A stretch of 64,000 bases of DNA from Thalassospira marina (GCF_002844375.1 NZ_CP024199.1:2529001-2593000), one strand, 5' to 3'. Positions 16,486 to 25,354 are shown, counted from the first letter of the stretch. Made by a program: numbers and translations. The notes: generated from the sequence alone by a model not told the origin.

Positions 16486-16519
16486 CAAAAAGGCCGGGGC
16501 ATTGCTGCCACCGGCCTTT
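16486..16519 (-). terminator. Terminator at the end of the galU-ugd-phosphohexomutase unit
   Basis: Minus strand: AAAGGCCGG / CCGGCCTTTTT with a 13-base loop, 33 bases after the stop at 16552. It ends the long minus-strand transcript that begins at or before galU. Confidence 0.85.
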
Positions 16520-16551
16520 CTGATCAGCCCGTAAATCAGGGCATCAATCTT

Positions 16552-17967
16552 TTAGTGTCCGCCACCTGGTGCGAAGAAATCATCGCTTTCAAGGCCGCTT
16601 TTCTGCAATTGCGCGGTAACCTGTGCTTTCAAACGCTCCAGCCCGGCATCGTCAGCCGCTTCGCAGCGTGCAACGATTGCAGGCTGGGTGTTGGATGCAC
16701 GCAGCAGCCACCAGCCATCATTGCTTTTGACACGGACACCATCAATGCCATCAACTTCGGCATCGGTGCTGGCCAGACGATCACGTACTTCTTCGATCAG
16801 CGCAAATTTGCGATCATCGGGGCATTCAATGCGGGTTTCCGGGGTATTAACCGCCACCGGCATTGCGTCCCGCCAAGTATCAAGGCTTTTGCCGCTTTGC
16901 ACCAGAATGCGATACAGGCGAACGGCAGCATAGGTCGCATCGTCATAACCGTAATAACGTTCGGCAAAGAAGATATGGCCGCTCATTTCACCGGCAATCG
17001 GTGCCTTTTCCTCGATCATTTTGGTTTTGATCAGGGAATGGCCCGTTTTCCACATAATGGCATTACCGCCCAGACGGGTAACTTCATCAAACAGGGTCTG
17101 GCTGGCTTTGACATCGGCGATAATGGCGCCGCCAGGAACACGTTCCAGCACGTCGGCAGCATAAATCTGCAAAAGCTGATCGCCCCACAAAACACGGCCC
17201 TGCCCGTCAACCACACCAATGCGGTCGCCATCACCATCAAAGGCAACACCCCAATCGGCATTATGCTTGGCAACGGCAGCTTTCAGGTCCACCAGATTGG
17301 CTTCAACCGTCGGGTCCGGGTGGTGGTTGGGGAAATTGCCGTCGATGTCATCAAACAGCAGATGGTGTGTACCAGGCAACTTGGCCGTCAGTTTACGAAC
17401 CACATCACCAGCAGCACCATTGCCGCAATCCCAGACAATCGTCATCGGTTTGGCAACGTCAACATCAAGTTCTTCAACCAGGCGATCAACATAGCGGTCT
17501 TCGATATCGATATCGTCAAGGCCGCCAGCACCGACTTCAAAATCGCCTTTTGCAGCGATACGGCCCAGTTCCTGGATTGCTTCACCAAACACCGATTTAC
17601 CGGCATTCAGCATTTTGAAGCCGTTATAGTCTGGCGGGTTATGCGAGCCCGTCACCATAATGCCGGCATCGGTTTTCTGGTTATAAACCGTGAAATACAG
17701 CATCGGCGTCGGGCCGCGCCCGATACGCAGCACATCACAACCCGTTGCCCGAATACCCTTGATCAGTGCATCTGCAAGCTCTGGCGAGCTTAAGCGGCCA
17801 TCACGGCCGACGGCAACACGGCTGCCGCCGCTGCGGCGAACCATGGTGCCAAATGCCCGCCCAAGGGCGTGGGCATCTTCTGCATGCAGGGTCTTGCCAA
17901 CAACGCCACGCACATCATATTCGCGCAGCATGGACGGGTCGAATTTATGGCCATCCGAAGCGGTCAT
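16552..17967 (-). CDS. Phosphomannomutase/phosphoglucomutase (alpha-D-phosphohexomutase)
   Basis: Interconverts hexose 6- and 1-phosphates, here most likely glucose-6-P to glucose-1-P for GalU, and possibly mannose phosphates. 471 residues. The phosphoserine loop TGSHNP is at 106-111 (Ser108), the Mg2+ loop DGDGDR at 244-249 and the sugar-specificity loop GEMSGH at 326-331. The C-terminal phosphate-binding loop is RASNTQPAI, as in AlgC-type dual PMM/PGM enzymes. The start follows the ugd stop by 3 bases, with its GGAGG inside the end of ugd, so it is translationally coupled. Whether glucose or mannose flux dominates cannot be told from sequence. Confidence 0.93.
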   Translation of the reverse strand: MTASDGHKFDPSMLREYDVRGVVGKTLHAEDAHALGRAFGTMVRRSGGSRVAVGRDGRLSSPELADALIKGIRATGCDVLRIGRGPTPMLYFTVYNQKTDAGIMVTGSHNPPDYNGFKMLNAGKSVFGEAIQELGRIAAKGDFEVGAGGLDDIDIEDRYVDRLVEELDVDVAKPMTIVWDCGNGAAGDVVRKLTAKLPGTHHLLFDDIDGNFPNHHPDPTVEANLVDLKAAVAKHNADWGVAFDGDGDRIGVVDGQGRVLWGDQLLQIYAADVLERVPGGAIIADVKASQTLFDEVTRLGGNAIMWKTGHSLIKTKMIEEKAPIAGEMSGHIFFAERYYGYDDATYAAVRLYRILVQSGKSLDTWRDAMPVAVNTPETRIECPDDRKFALIEEVRDRLASTDAEVDGIDGVRVKSNDGWWLLRASNTQPAIVARCEAADDAGLERLKAQVTAQLQKSGLESDDFFAPGGGH

Positions 17968-17970
17968 TTA

Positions 17971-19290
17971 TTAATTGCCTCCGATTGTGCCGCGGCCGAT
18001 ACAGCTATATTCAAAGCCGTTTTCTTTCATTTCGCGCGGCTCGTACACATTACGCAAATCCACCACCACAGGTGATTTCAAAGCAGCTTTAACGCGTTTC
18101 AAATTCAGCCCGCGGAATTCGTTCCATTCGGTCAGAATGACCATTGCATCGGCACCTTCAATCGTTTCAAAGGCACCTTCGCAGAAAGTCAGACCATCAA
18201 GCAGTTTTGCCGCTTCTTCCATTGCTTCGGGGTCATAGGCCCGAACATTGGCCCCAGCAGCAACCAATGCCGGAACGACATCAAGGCTGGGTGAATCACG
18301 CATATCGTCTGTGTTGGGTTTAAATGCCAAACCAAGAATACCAATAGTCTTGCCTTCAACAGAACCGCCGCAGGCCGCGATAATACGATCCGCCATTGCC
18401 TTTTTGCGGCTGTCATTGACAGCAACCACTGTTTCAATAATGCGCAGCGGCGAATTATGTTCCTGGGCTGTACGAACAAGGGCGAGCGTATCTTTCGGAA
18501 AACACGATCCGCCATAACCCGGCCCGGGATGCAGGAACTTTTTGCCAATACGGCCATCAAGGCCAATGCCGCGTGCCACATCGTGAACATCGGCACCCAC
18601 TTTTTCGCACAGATCGGCGATCTCGTTGATGAAGGTGATCTTGGCTGCCAAAAAGGTATTGGCGGCGTATTTGATCATTTCCGAGGTTTCACGGGTGGTG
18701 AAAACAATGGGCGTTTCAATCAGGTAAAGCGGACGGTAAAGGTCCGACATCACTGCACGGGCGCGTTCATTGCTGGTGCCGATAACCACGCGGTCCGGGC
18801 GCATAAAGTCGCCAATTGCCGACCCTTCACGCAGGAATTCCGGGTTGGACACCACGGCAAATTCCGCATCGGGCCGTTTGGCACGAATGATACGCTCGAC
18901 CTCGCGGCCGGTACCCACCGGCACGGTAGACTTGGTCACGATAACGGTAAAACCATCCATTGCTTCGGCAATTTCTTCTGCCGCTGCATACACATAGCTC
19001 AGATCCGCATGCCCGTCGCCACGGCGCGTTGGCGTTCCCACCGCAATGAAAACGACATCCGCATCCTTCACACCCTTTTTAAGGTCGGTGGTGAAATGCA
19101 GTCGCCCCGCTTTGACGTTATTCTCAACCAGGACATCAAGCCCCGGTTCATAAATTGGCATAATGCCCTGCTCAAGCCGTTCGATCTTGGAAACGTCTTT
19201 ATCAACACAAATGACGTCTGTGCCGAACTCGGAAAAGCAGGCCCCGGATACCAAACCGACATAACCGGTGCCAATCATTGCAACATGCAT
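17971..19290 (-). CDS. ugd: UDP-glucose 6-dehydrogenase
   Basis: Oxidises UDP-glucose to UDP-glucuronate with two NAD+. 439 residues. The N-terminal NAD fold has GTGYVG at 7-12, and EFLREGSAI at 151-159 is a family signature. The catalytic cysteine is Cys263 in PGPGYGGSCFPKDT. The C-terminal UDP-binding domain includes GLAFKPNTDDMRDSPS. It lies between galU and the phosphohexomutase, so the three enzymes convert glucose-6-P to UDP-glucuronate, a precursor for exopolysaccharide, capsule or LPS sugars. Confidence 0.97.
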   Translation of the reverse strand: MHVAMIGTGYVGLVSGACFSEFGTDVICVDKDVSKIERLEQGIMPIYEPGLDVLVENNVKAGRLHFTTDLKKGVKDADVVFIAVGTPTRRGDGHADLSYVYAAAEEIAEAMDGFTVIVTKSTVPVGTGREVERIIRAKRPDAEFAVVSNPEFLREGSAIGDFMRPDRVVIGTSNERARAVMSDLYRPLYLIETPIVFTTRETSEMIKYAANTFLAAKITFINEIADLCEKVGADVHDVARGIGLDGRIGKKFLHPGPGYGGSCFPKDTLALVRTAQEHNSPLRIIETVVAVNDSRKKAMADRIIAACGGSVEGKTIGILGLAFKPNTDDMRDSPSLDVVPALVAAGANVRAYDPEAMEEAAKLLDGLTFCEGAFETIEGADAMVILTEWNEFRGLNLKRVKAALKSPVVVDLRNVYEPREMKENGFEYSCIGRGTIGGN

Positions 19291-19313
19291 GGATGTTTTA
19301 CCCCATAAAACAC

Positions 19314-19336
19314 TTCCGGGGGCTTGGCCCCCGGAA
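19314..19336. other. Intercistronic hairpin between galU and ugd
   Basis: TTCCGGGGGC / GCCCCCGGAA is a perfect 10-base-pair stem with a 3-base loop in the 60-base galU-ugd gap. On the minus strand it is followed by GTGTTTTATG, a weak T tract. It may partly terminate transcription or protect the upstream message, adjusting ugd relative to galU. Confidence 0.6.
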
Positions 19337-19350
19337 ATTTGACAAATCTT

Positions 19351-20238
19351 TTATTTCGCAGCGTCGCCTTCGGCGAATTCCTGGATCAGGGCGCGCATAT
19401 CATCGCGCAGGTCAGGACGGTCAAGCGCAAAGGCAAGCGTTGCTTTTAGAAAGCCAACCTTGTTTCCGCAATCAAAACGCTGGCCTTCAAAACGATAACC
19501 ATAGAACGGGACCTTGCCAATCATGGCGGCCAGGCCGTCGGTCAGCTGAATTTCATTACCCGCACCGCGCGGAATGGATTCCAGAACATCAAAAATGCCC
19601 GGATCCAGAATATAGCGGCCAATTGCGGAGAGGGTCGACGGCGCATCTTTGGGATCGGGCTTTTCAACCATCCCGCAAGCACTGACCAGACGGCCATTGG
19701 TGCCTTCAACCTCAAGCACGCCATAGCGTTTGGTTTCTTCGCGCGGCACGTCCATCACGGCAACCATGTTACCACCGGTCCGGCCATAGCTTTCAACCAT
19801 CTGCTTCATGCAGGGTGTTTGCGACTGGATAAGGTCATCAGCGAGCAACACGACAAACGGTTCATCACCGACCAGCGATTTGGCACACAAAACGGCATGG
19901 CCCAGGCCATGCGGGTTGCCCTGGCGGGTATAGGTTACGCGGCCATTTTCCGGGATCATCGCCAGCGCTGTTTCAAGCGCATCATGCTTGCCACGCTCCA
20001 TCAGGATCGCTTCAAGTTCGGCGGAACGGTCAAAATGGTCCTCAATCGCGGTTTTGCCGCGACCGGTCACGAAAATGAATTCTTCAATACCGGCTGCAAT
20101 TGCTTCTTCAACGGCATACTGGATCAGCGGCTTGTCCACGACAGGCAGCATTTCCTTGGGCATCGCCTTTGTTGCAGGCAAGAACCGGGTACCCATGCCC
20201 GCCACCGGGAAAACCGCCTTTTTAATTCGCTTGGTCAT
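19351..20238 (-). CDS. galU: UTP--glucose-1-phosphate uridylyltransferase
   Basis: Makes UDP-glucose from UTP and glucose-1-phosphate. 295 residues, the usual length. The nucleotide-binding N-terminus is KKAVFPVAGMGTRFLPATKA, followed by MPKEMLPVVDKPLIQYAVEE. Further signatures are FVTGRGKTAIEDHFD and LLADDLI. AAAGGAAA lies 8 bases before ATG, inside the tail of the small ORF upstream, so translation is coupled to that ORF. No terminator separates galU from dnaJ upstream, so it is probably part of the mipZ transcript. Confidence 0.97.
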   Translation of the reverse strand: MTKRIKKAVFPVAGMGTRFLPATKAMPKEMLPVVDKPLIQYAVEEAIAAGIEEFIFVTGRGKTAIEDHFDRSAELEAILMERGKHDALETALAMIPENGRVTYTRQGNPHGLGHAVLCAKSLVGDEPFVVLLADDLIQSQTPCMKQMVESYGRTGGNMVAVMDVPREETKRYGVLEVEGTNGRLVSACGMVEKPDPKDAPSTLSAIGRYILDPGIFDVLESIPRGAGNEIQLTDGLAAMIGKVPFYGYRFEGQRFDCGNKVGFLKATLAFALDRPDLRDDMRALIQEFAEGDAAK

Positions 20239-20241
20239 GTT

Positions 20242-20358
20242 TTATTTCCTTTGTTTTTCGGCGGCAACGGATGCGCTAAATCGCTCTTTTTGCAGCAGTA
20301 TGCATTGCTTTTGCCACATTTCGAGATCGATGATCAAGCTGCCCCTTGGGGTGGTCAT
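20242..20358 (-). CDS. Small ORF (38 residues) translationally coupled between the J-domain gene and galU
   Basis: ATG at 20358 begins one base after the TGA of the J-domain gene (TGATATG), and TAA at 20242-20244 lies 3 bases before the galU ATG. The frame therefore fills the whole gap between the two genes. The product starts MTTPRGSLIIDLEMWQK, continues as a Gln/Lys/Glu-rich helix and ends AAEKQRK. It is probably cytoplasmic and amphipathic, with one Cys and one Trp. Its end also carries the galU ribosome binding site. It may be a real small protein or simply a leader that couples translation; sequence alone does not decide. No homologue comes to mind. Confidence 0.45.
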   Translation of the reverse strand: MTTPRGSLIIDLEMWQKQCILLQKERFSASVAAEKQRK

Positions 20359-20359
20359 A

Positions 20360-21172
20360 TCAATCGCCACAATTTCTTAACAATACTTGTCGCGCTGCAT
20401 TAACCCGTGATGCCAAATAGTCCGAACCGCCATGATCTGGGTGTACCGCCTTGATTAACGTTTGATAGGCGCGATTGATCTCAGCACGGCTCGGATTTTT
20501 TCCCAGACCCAGAATTTTGCTGGCCTCCGTGACATCCATTCCCTCGGAACGAAATCCGCTATTGCCTCCGTGTTGTTCCTGCCTCGACGAGCTGCCATCA
20601 GCCCGCCCGACACAGTCCCAGTTCCGCCAGTCCTGACAATCGCTGCGACGATCAAGATAGGTCCCAAGCACCGTACGGCTCTGATCTTGTGCGCTGCAAC
20701 ATTCAACATATAAATGTTGCAACTCGTCAAGTCCCAGCCCGTCCAGATCACGCCCCGCCAGGGAACCGGCAATCACCGATCCTGAAAGGCGGCCTGACTC
20801 GTGCTCAAGCTGCATTACCAAAAACTGTGTCCTGATTTCAGAAAAGCGGTTCCGCCTGGTTCCGTTGCTGCTGGAACCGTGCGGGTTCGCCCCCCTGCCC
20901 CGATATCGGGCAGAACCGAACATCCTCTTGAAAAATGGCCACATTACGCCGAATTTGAGGACACGAAAAAGAAATGGTATGGCGGCAACAAGGGCAGCGA
21001 ACATGGCAGCAAGTTTGCCTGTCAACAGCAGCCATAACCCCATCAGCACCAGCAGAACGGCAATGCCCCCAAATAGCAGATGGCGAATATCGGACGGGCG
21101 TGCATTGGCAAGCCACCGCAGGATAAAACCAGTCGCAATAAACAGCCCAAAACCCAGAATGACCCATTGCAT
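20360..21172 (-). CDS. Membrane-anchored J-domain protein
   Basis: 270 residues. Two hydrophobic segments near the N-terminus (residues 1-20 and 33-51) plus a third weaker one (55-70) anchor it in the membrane. A basic and Ser/Gly linker follows. The C-terminal ~60 residues form a J-domain: TEASKILGLGKNPSRAEINR, then LIKAVHPDHGGS with the HPD triad at 244-246. J-domains stimulate DnaK ATPase, so this protein should recruit DnaK to the membrane. Residues ~108-175 (TQFLVMQLEHESGRLSGSV and after) form a conserved-looking middle domain that I cannot name. It starts 5 bases after the VWA gene, and the pair follows mipZ. A TIM14-like or DjlA-like role is possible. Confidence 0.85.
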   Translation of the reverse strand: MQWVILGFGLFIATGFILRWLANARPSDIRHLLFGGIAVLLVLMGLWLLLTGKLAAMFAALVAAIPFLFRVLKFGVMWPFFKRMFGSARYRGRGANPHGSSSNGTRRNRFSEIRTQFLVMQLEHESGRLSGSVIAGSLAGRDLDGLGLDELQHLYVECCSAQDQSRTVLGTYLDRRSDCQDWRNWDCVGRADGSSSRQEQHGGNSGFRSEGMDVTEASKILGLGKNPSRAEINRAYQTLIKAVHPDHGGSDYLASRVNAARQVLLRNCGD

Positions 21173-21177
21173 GCAGG

Positions 21178-21906
21178 TTAGCGCCTTAACTGATCGGTCA
21201 AAAGGCCGATGCTGGCGGATTTTTTTGATTTTTCGTAAAGGCTTAGCGCATTAAAGCCACCAACAATAAGGGATGCAATCGCGCCAAGCATATCAGCCAA
21301 TGCTGATGCTGCACTGCCATCAAGCCGTGCAAATGCACCATTGCCCAACCGGCACATATCGCGAAACACAGCTTCCGCCGCAGGATCGCCGCCATCCTGA
21401 AAGATAAATATCCGCGTGCCCGACATGCCCAGCGTTCCGGCCAAATGACCCAATGCGTCGACATCTTCCTCAACGCAGTCGCCAATATATATCAGTGCAT
21501 CAATTGGCTGGTCCGGCGTTTTTCGGGACTGATTAATGACATGTTGTAAAACACGCGCGATCTGGGTGTGGCCGGCGCGGCATTGCACCGACGTCATTTT
21601 ATCGCGCAATTCTTTGGCATTCCGGCACCATTTGCTGGCTTTGCATTCGCCAAAACCCCGGAAAAACACCAACTGAATATCAAGCGTGCCAATATTGCCA
21701 ACGGCATCGAACATTTCCGCCTGGATATGGGCGGCGCGATCCCAATGGGGTTGGCGGCTGGCCGTGGCATCCATGGCAAACACAATTCGCCCCTGTGCCG
21801 GGCCGGAACGCGGTGCATGTGTCGCCACGGAATTTGCATTGCGAATAAAGTCCGCAATGTCCTGTTCACTTGAAACAGATGAAACAGCCTTGTCGCTGTC
21901 TGCCAT
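21178..21906 (-). CDS. VWA (von Willebrand A-like) domain protein
   Basis: 242 residues from ATG 21906, which has AGGGAT upstream; the longer frame to 21948 lacks a ribosome site. The Rossmann-like VWA fold starts at GRIVFAMDATAS, where D46-x-T48-x-S50 is the metal-binding MIDAS motif. It continues with LDIQLVFFRGFGECKAS, an Arg/His region (KMTSVQCRAGHTQIARVLQH) resembling the conserved MIDAS Thr region, and DALIYIGDCVEEDVD. The C-terminus has a hydrophobic stretch (ALADMLGAIASLIVGGFNAL) that may bind membrane or pack against the fold. Such proteins usually mediate metal-dependent protein contacts. The position between mipZ and a membrane J-protein suggests that the three act together, which is inference. 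Confidence 0.85.
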   Translation of the reverse strand: MADSDKAVSSVSSEQDIADFIRNANSVATHAPRSGPAQGRIVFAMDATASRQPHWDRAAHIQAEMFDAVGNIGTLDIQLVFFRGFGECKASKWCRNAKELRDKMTSVQCRAGHTQIARVLQHVINQSRKTPDQPIDALIYIGDCVEEDVDALGHLAGTLGMSGTRIFIFQDGGDPAAEAVFRDMCRLGNGAFARLDGSAASALADMLGAIASLIVGGFNALSLYEKSKKSASIGLLTDQLRR

Positions 21907-21990
21907 TACCAATCCGATCCCTTGCCTGCTTTGGGGCCGCACCGGCAAAAATCGGTGCTAGCATTCGCCCCGCCACATAGGCAACCCGGG

Positions 21991-22908
21991 TCAGATTGGC
22001 AATTCCTCGCCATCTGCCGGTGTGAAACCGATAACTTCCAGCAATTGCCGGACTTCCTGACGGGCAGCCATATGCGACATGCTCAGCGTAATACCGATAC
22101 CCTTTTCACGCAAATCAAGAAGGGTAAGGCCATTCAGGAACAACTCACGGTAAATCACACGTTCGCCAAAGCCCGGCGCGACACGGAAATGCACACGGGT
22201 TGCAAGTTTATCGACAATTTCGGCGATATCACGTTTGTTGCGCGCATCAAGATGGGACAATCGGTTACGCATCACGATCCAGTCAATCGTGCCACCATCA
22301 ACGGCCGCCCGGCGCTTGCGGGCATCCCATACCATTTCCGCATACAGGCTGGGCCCTTTGACCTCGAGGCTTTCCGGGTCAATGCGCGCCAGCATATCAA
22401 GGTCAATATAGCTGTCATTGATCGGGGTGATCAGGGTGTCGGCACAGGCATGGGCCAGGCGCGACAGATAATTATCACTGCCCGGACAATCCATAACAAC
22501 GAAATCATGGTTTAACACCAGTTCACCAAGCGCACGGGTAAAACGCTCTCGTTCGTCATGCTTGGCGGCTGTCGCGTCGTTATCTTCACTACGGTAAATC
22601 GGGTAATGCACCGGCATTTTTAACGCCAGGCCACGCGCCTGGTTAAAGACCTGACGGTTTTCCACATAGCGGGTCAGCGTACCTTGCCGGGCATCGATAT
22701 CGAGCGAGCCGACTGAAAAATCCATTTTCAGCAGTGCAACGATCAAATGCATGGCAGTAGTGGATTTACCCGACCCGCCTTTTTCATTGCCGATCACGAT
22801 GACATGCGCGCGCTTTGTGCGGCCGCCTGTGGATTGTGCGTCGCCCTGGCCCTTGATTTCGGTCATGGTGGCGGTTGCGTCCCCCGTCATTACGCGCTGC
22901 TCCGTCAT
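21991..22908 (-). CDS. mipZ: Division-plane positioning ATPase MipZ
   Basis: MipZ is a ParA/MinD-family ATPase of alphaproteobacteria. It binds the polar ParB-parS complex and inhibits FtsZ polymerisation away from midcell. 305 residues. The deviant Walker A is NEKGGSGKST at 41-50, and the following DIDARQGTLTRYVENR and FVVMDCPGSDNYLSR (switch/Walker B region) are diagnostic of MipZ. DARNKRDI and ERVIYRELFLNGLTLLD lie in the C-terminal half. The first ~33 residues are a variable tail, so the start could be one of the later Met codons. It is divergent from the secreted-protein gene at 23092 and heads the VWA/J-domain unit. Confidence 0.95.
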   Translation of the reverse strand: MTEQRVMTGDATATMTEIKGQGDAQSTGGRTKRAHVIVIGNEKGGSGKSTTAMHLIVALLKMDFSVGSLDIDARQGTLTRYVENRQVFNQARGLALKMPVHYPIYRSEDNDATAAKHDERERFTRALGELVLNHDFVVMDCPGSDNYLSRLAHACADTLITPINDSYIDLDMLARIDPESLEVKGPSLYAEMVWDARKRRAAVDGGTIDWIVMRNRLSHLDARNKRDIAEIVDKLATRVHFRVAPGFGERVIYRELFLNGLTLLDLREKGIGITLSMSHMAARQEVRQLLEVIGFTPADGEELPI

Positions 22909-23091
22909 ATTGTTTTCTGAAAACCAAAGTCCCCATCGCCCGTGAATGAACGCCTTTGCGAGGAAAAATCAAGTATAAAGACGCATAAGTCACGGCGCAA
23001 ACTGGCTCTACCCTAGCCAATTATCTGTCTTGGCGCTAAAGATAGAGCAAACAGCACCGCAAAGACAGCAAGCTCAATGGGGGAGAAGTTT

Positions 23092-24210
23092 GTGACCTTT
23101 CAGCAAAAATTTGCACCTGCGATCGTCGCACTGGCGCTAAGTGGCATTGCATCGCATGCCAGCGCCCAAAATGCAGGTGGATTCCAAAAAATCGAGGCTG
23201 CCGAAAGCCCGGTAAACTATCACGCACCCTTTAATGCCGGTGTGGTCTATTTGCGTCAAATACGTGAAAACAGCACAGTTTACGTTGCGCGCTGGCTGGA
23301 TCAAAGCGATGACAGCCATTCATCAAACCAGATTTTTATCGAATCGGTCTTTTCCGAAACAAATCCCGGCTTTGCCTTTCGGACCGACACGCCCCCGGCC
23401 AGCCTGCTGGGTATGTTCGATGAATTAAAAGGAAACGCGCGCCCGAACGGAAACAGCTTTTCCTATCAAACCCCATCCGGCCCGATCCAGGTTTTGCCGT
23501 TTGCCCGGGGAAATGCACAATGTATCAGCTATGCTGGCCGTTGGGAGCCCGCACGCACCGACCAGCGCGGAAGCCAGCTTCTGGGATATTTCTGTGAACA
23601 GATTGCCGTTCAAACTGCCCCAAAGCATGAAGCCCCGGCGCAACAACTACCCGACACTGCCGCGCGTGACTTTGCCGCCAATTTCTTTTTGCGTTTTGAG
23701 GTGAACCTGCCCGATGGCACCGGCGCCCCGGCAACTGCGGTGCAGGCACCTGTCCTGAGCGCACCTGTCACATCTGCACCCATGCAACAACCCGCACCGG
23801 ATATGCCCGCACCAGGCACCAATGCGGGTACGATGACGCAGGGCCAGGCCCCCGTTGCAGCGATGGAACCAGCATCACCCCAGCAAGCCCCGGCCATTGC
23901 CCCGGATGAAGGCATTGGCATTGCCACAAGCTGGAACAACCAGAATGGCTATGGTGCCCTGAAATTTGATAAACCCGCAGGCGAAGGTACCATGATTGTC
24001 GATAGTGGGGATCGCCATTGCGAAGGTTACTGGCAGCATCAGGGCGGGCGTTATCAGACCGCAACAGTTCCCTTTGGCAGTTGGTCCCTGTTTTGTTCGG
24101 ACGGTGTATCGGTGCGTGGCACCTATAGCAGCCCGGACCCAAGCCAGGTCAAAGGTGAAGGCCAAGACAGCAATGGCCAGCCGGTCTTTTTCCGCCAGGC
24201 AGGACAATAA
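23092..24210 (+). CDS. Secreted protein with Pro/Ala-rich linker, unknown function
   Basis: 372 residues from GTG 23092. The longer frame starts at ATG 23077, but GGGGGAG sits 6 bases before the GTG, which I prefer. A signal peptide (FAPAIVALALSGIASHASA-QNAG) is clear. Residues ~35-205 form one globular domain with GVVYLRQIRENSTVYVARWL, QCISYAGRWEPAR and LLGYFCEQ. A ~65-residue Pro/Ala/Met-rich linker follows. The C-terminal ~95 residues form a second small domain (GYGALKFDKPAGEGTMIV, HCEGYWQHQGGRY, GSWSLFCSDGVSVRGTY). I do not recognise either domain. The gene lies 5 bases before an FAD oxidoreductase gene. Confidence 0.75.
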   Translation: MTFQQKFAPAIVALALSGIASHASAQNAGGFQKIEAAESPVNYHAPFNAGVVYLRQIRENSTVYVARWLDQSDDSHSSNQIFIESVFSETNPGFAFRTDTPPASLLGMFDELKGNARPNGNSFSYQTPSGPIQVLPFARGNAQCISYAGRWEPARTDQRGSQLLGYFCEQIAVQTAPKHEAPAQQLPDTAARDFAANFFLRFEVNLPDGTGAPATAVQAPVLSAPVTSAPMQQPAPDMPAPGTNAGTMTQGQAPVAAMEPASPQQAPAIAPDEGIGIATSWNNQNGYGALKFDKPAGEGTMIVDSGDRHCEGYWQHQGGRYQTATVPFGSWSLFCSDGVSVRGTYSSPDPSQVKGEGQDSNGQPVFFRQAGQ

Positions 24211-24215
24211 ATACC

Positions 24216-25352
24216 ATGTCCTTTGATATCGAAACCATCGTTGTTGGTGCCGGTGCGGTTGGGCTTGCCTGTGCACGCGCACTGGCGCAAAGCGGCCGGG
24301 AAGTTATGATCATTGAACGTCATGACGCCATTGGAACCGAAACCAGTTCACGCAATAGCGAGGTCATCCATGCAGGGATCTATTACCCAAAAGGCAGCCT
24401 GAAAGCCGCACTTTGCGTGAGCGGCAAACAAACCCTGTATCAATATTGTGCCGAACGCGGGATTAATCATCGCAACACCGGCAAGCTGATTGTTGCAACC
24501 CACGATGACCAGATCGACGCCCTGCGCCAGATTGAAAAGCACGCGAATGGCAACGGTGTTACCGACCTTGTCTGGCGCACAGCCGTTGAAATTGGCAAGC
24601 GTGAACCTGCCCTTAAATGCGTCGCAGCCCTTGAAAGCCCGTCAACCGGGATCATTGATTCACATGGGCTGATGGTATCGCTTTTGGGGGATGCTGAAAT
24701 TGCAGGTGCCACCCTGGCACTGAATACCGATGTTATTTCCGGCCGCCATGAAAACGGCCTGCATGTTCTTCTCACCCGGGATGTTGCAGGCGAAGAAATG
24801 GAAATTTCCTGCAAGGAACTGATCATTGCGGGTGGCCTGCACAGCCAGACACTGGCCCGCAACCTGACAGGGCTGCCCGCACAGGCCGTTCCGCCGCAAC
24901 ATTATGCACGGGGCATTTACTTTACCCTTGGTGGTAAAAGCCCGTTTTCCACCCTGATCTATCCCGCGCCGGAACAGGCCGGACTGGGTATTCATCTGAC
25001 GCTTGATCTCGGCGGGCAGGCGCGCTTTGGCCCCGATGTTGAATGGGTGGATGCGCCTGATTACACGGTGAATGAATCGCGGCGCGCGATGTTTGCCGAT
25101 GCCATTCGCCGCTATTATCCCGACCTGGATGAAACCGCCCTGCAACCCGGTTATGCCGGTATTCGCCCCAAAATCCAGTCGAAGGGCGAAGCAGCCCGCG
25201 ATTTCATGATTTCAGGGCCGGAAAGCCATGGCATTGATGGGCTGGTTTCCCTTTATGGCATTGAATCGCCAGGCCTTACCGCCTCGATGGCGATTGGCGA
25301 TTACGTCTGTGCTAAGCTCAATCCTTCTTTGGCAAAAAAGGCTGCGTCCTGA
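24216..25352 (+). CDS. FAD-dependent oxidoreductase, L-2-hydroxyglutarate oxidase (LhgO)-like
   Basis: 378 residues of the DAO (D-amino-acid oxidase) fold. FAD-binding GAGAVG is at 11-16 in IVVGAGAVGLACARALAQ. The characteristic RNSEVIHAGIYYP follows, with GKLIVAT and a C-terminal GYAGIRPKI and LYGIESPGLTASMAIG. These signatures match L-2-hydroxyglutarate dehydrogenase/oxidase, which returns L-2-hydroxyglutarate to 2-oxoglutarate. The same signatures occur in related 2-hydroxyacid oxidases, so the substrate is inferred. It is soluble, with no signal peptide. The gaps are 5 bases to the secreted protein upstream and 2 bases to the glycosidase-like gene downstream, so this is an operon. Confidence 0.87.
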   Translation: MSFDIETIVVGAGAVGLACARALAQSGREVMIIERHDAIGTETSSRNSEVIHAGIYYPKGSLKAALCVSGKQTLYQYCAERGINHRNTGKLIVATHDDQIDALRQIEKHANGNGVTDLVWRTAVEIGKREPALKCVAALESPSTGIIDSHGLMVSLLGDAEIAGATLALNTDVISGRHENGLHVLLTRDVAGEEMEISCKELIIAGGLHSQTLARNLTGLPAQAVPPQHYARGIYFTLGGKSPFSTLIYPAPEQAGLGIHLTLDLGGQARFGPDVEWVDAPDYTVNESRRAMFADAIRRYYPDLDETALQPGYAGIRPKIQSKGEAARDFMISGPESHGIDGLVSLYGIESPGLTASMAIGDYVCAKLNPSLAKKAAS

Positions 25353-25354
25353 TT

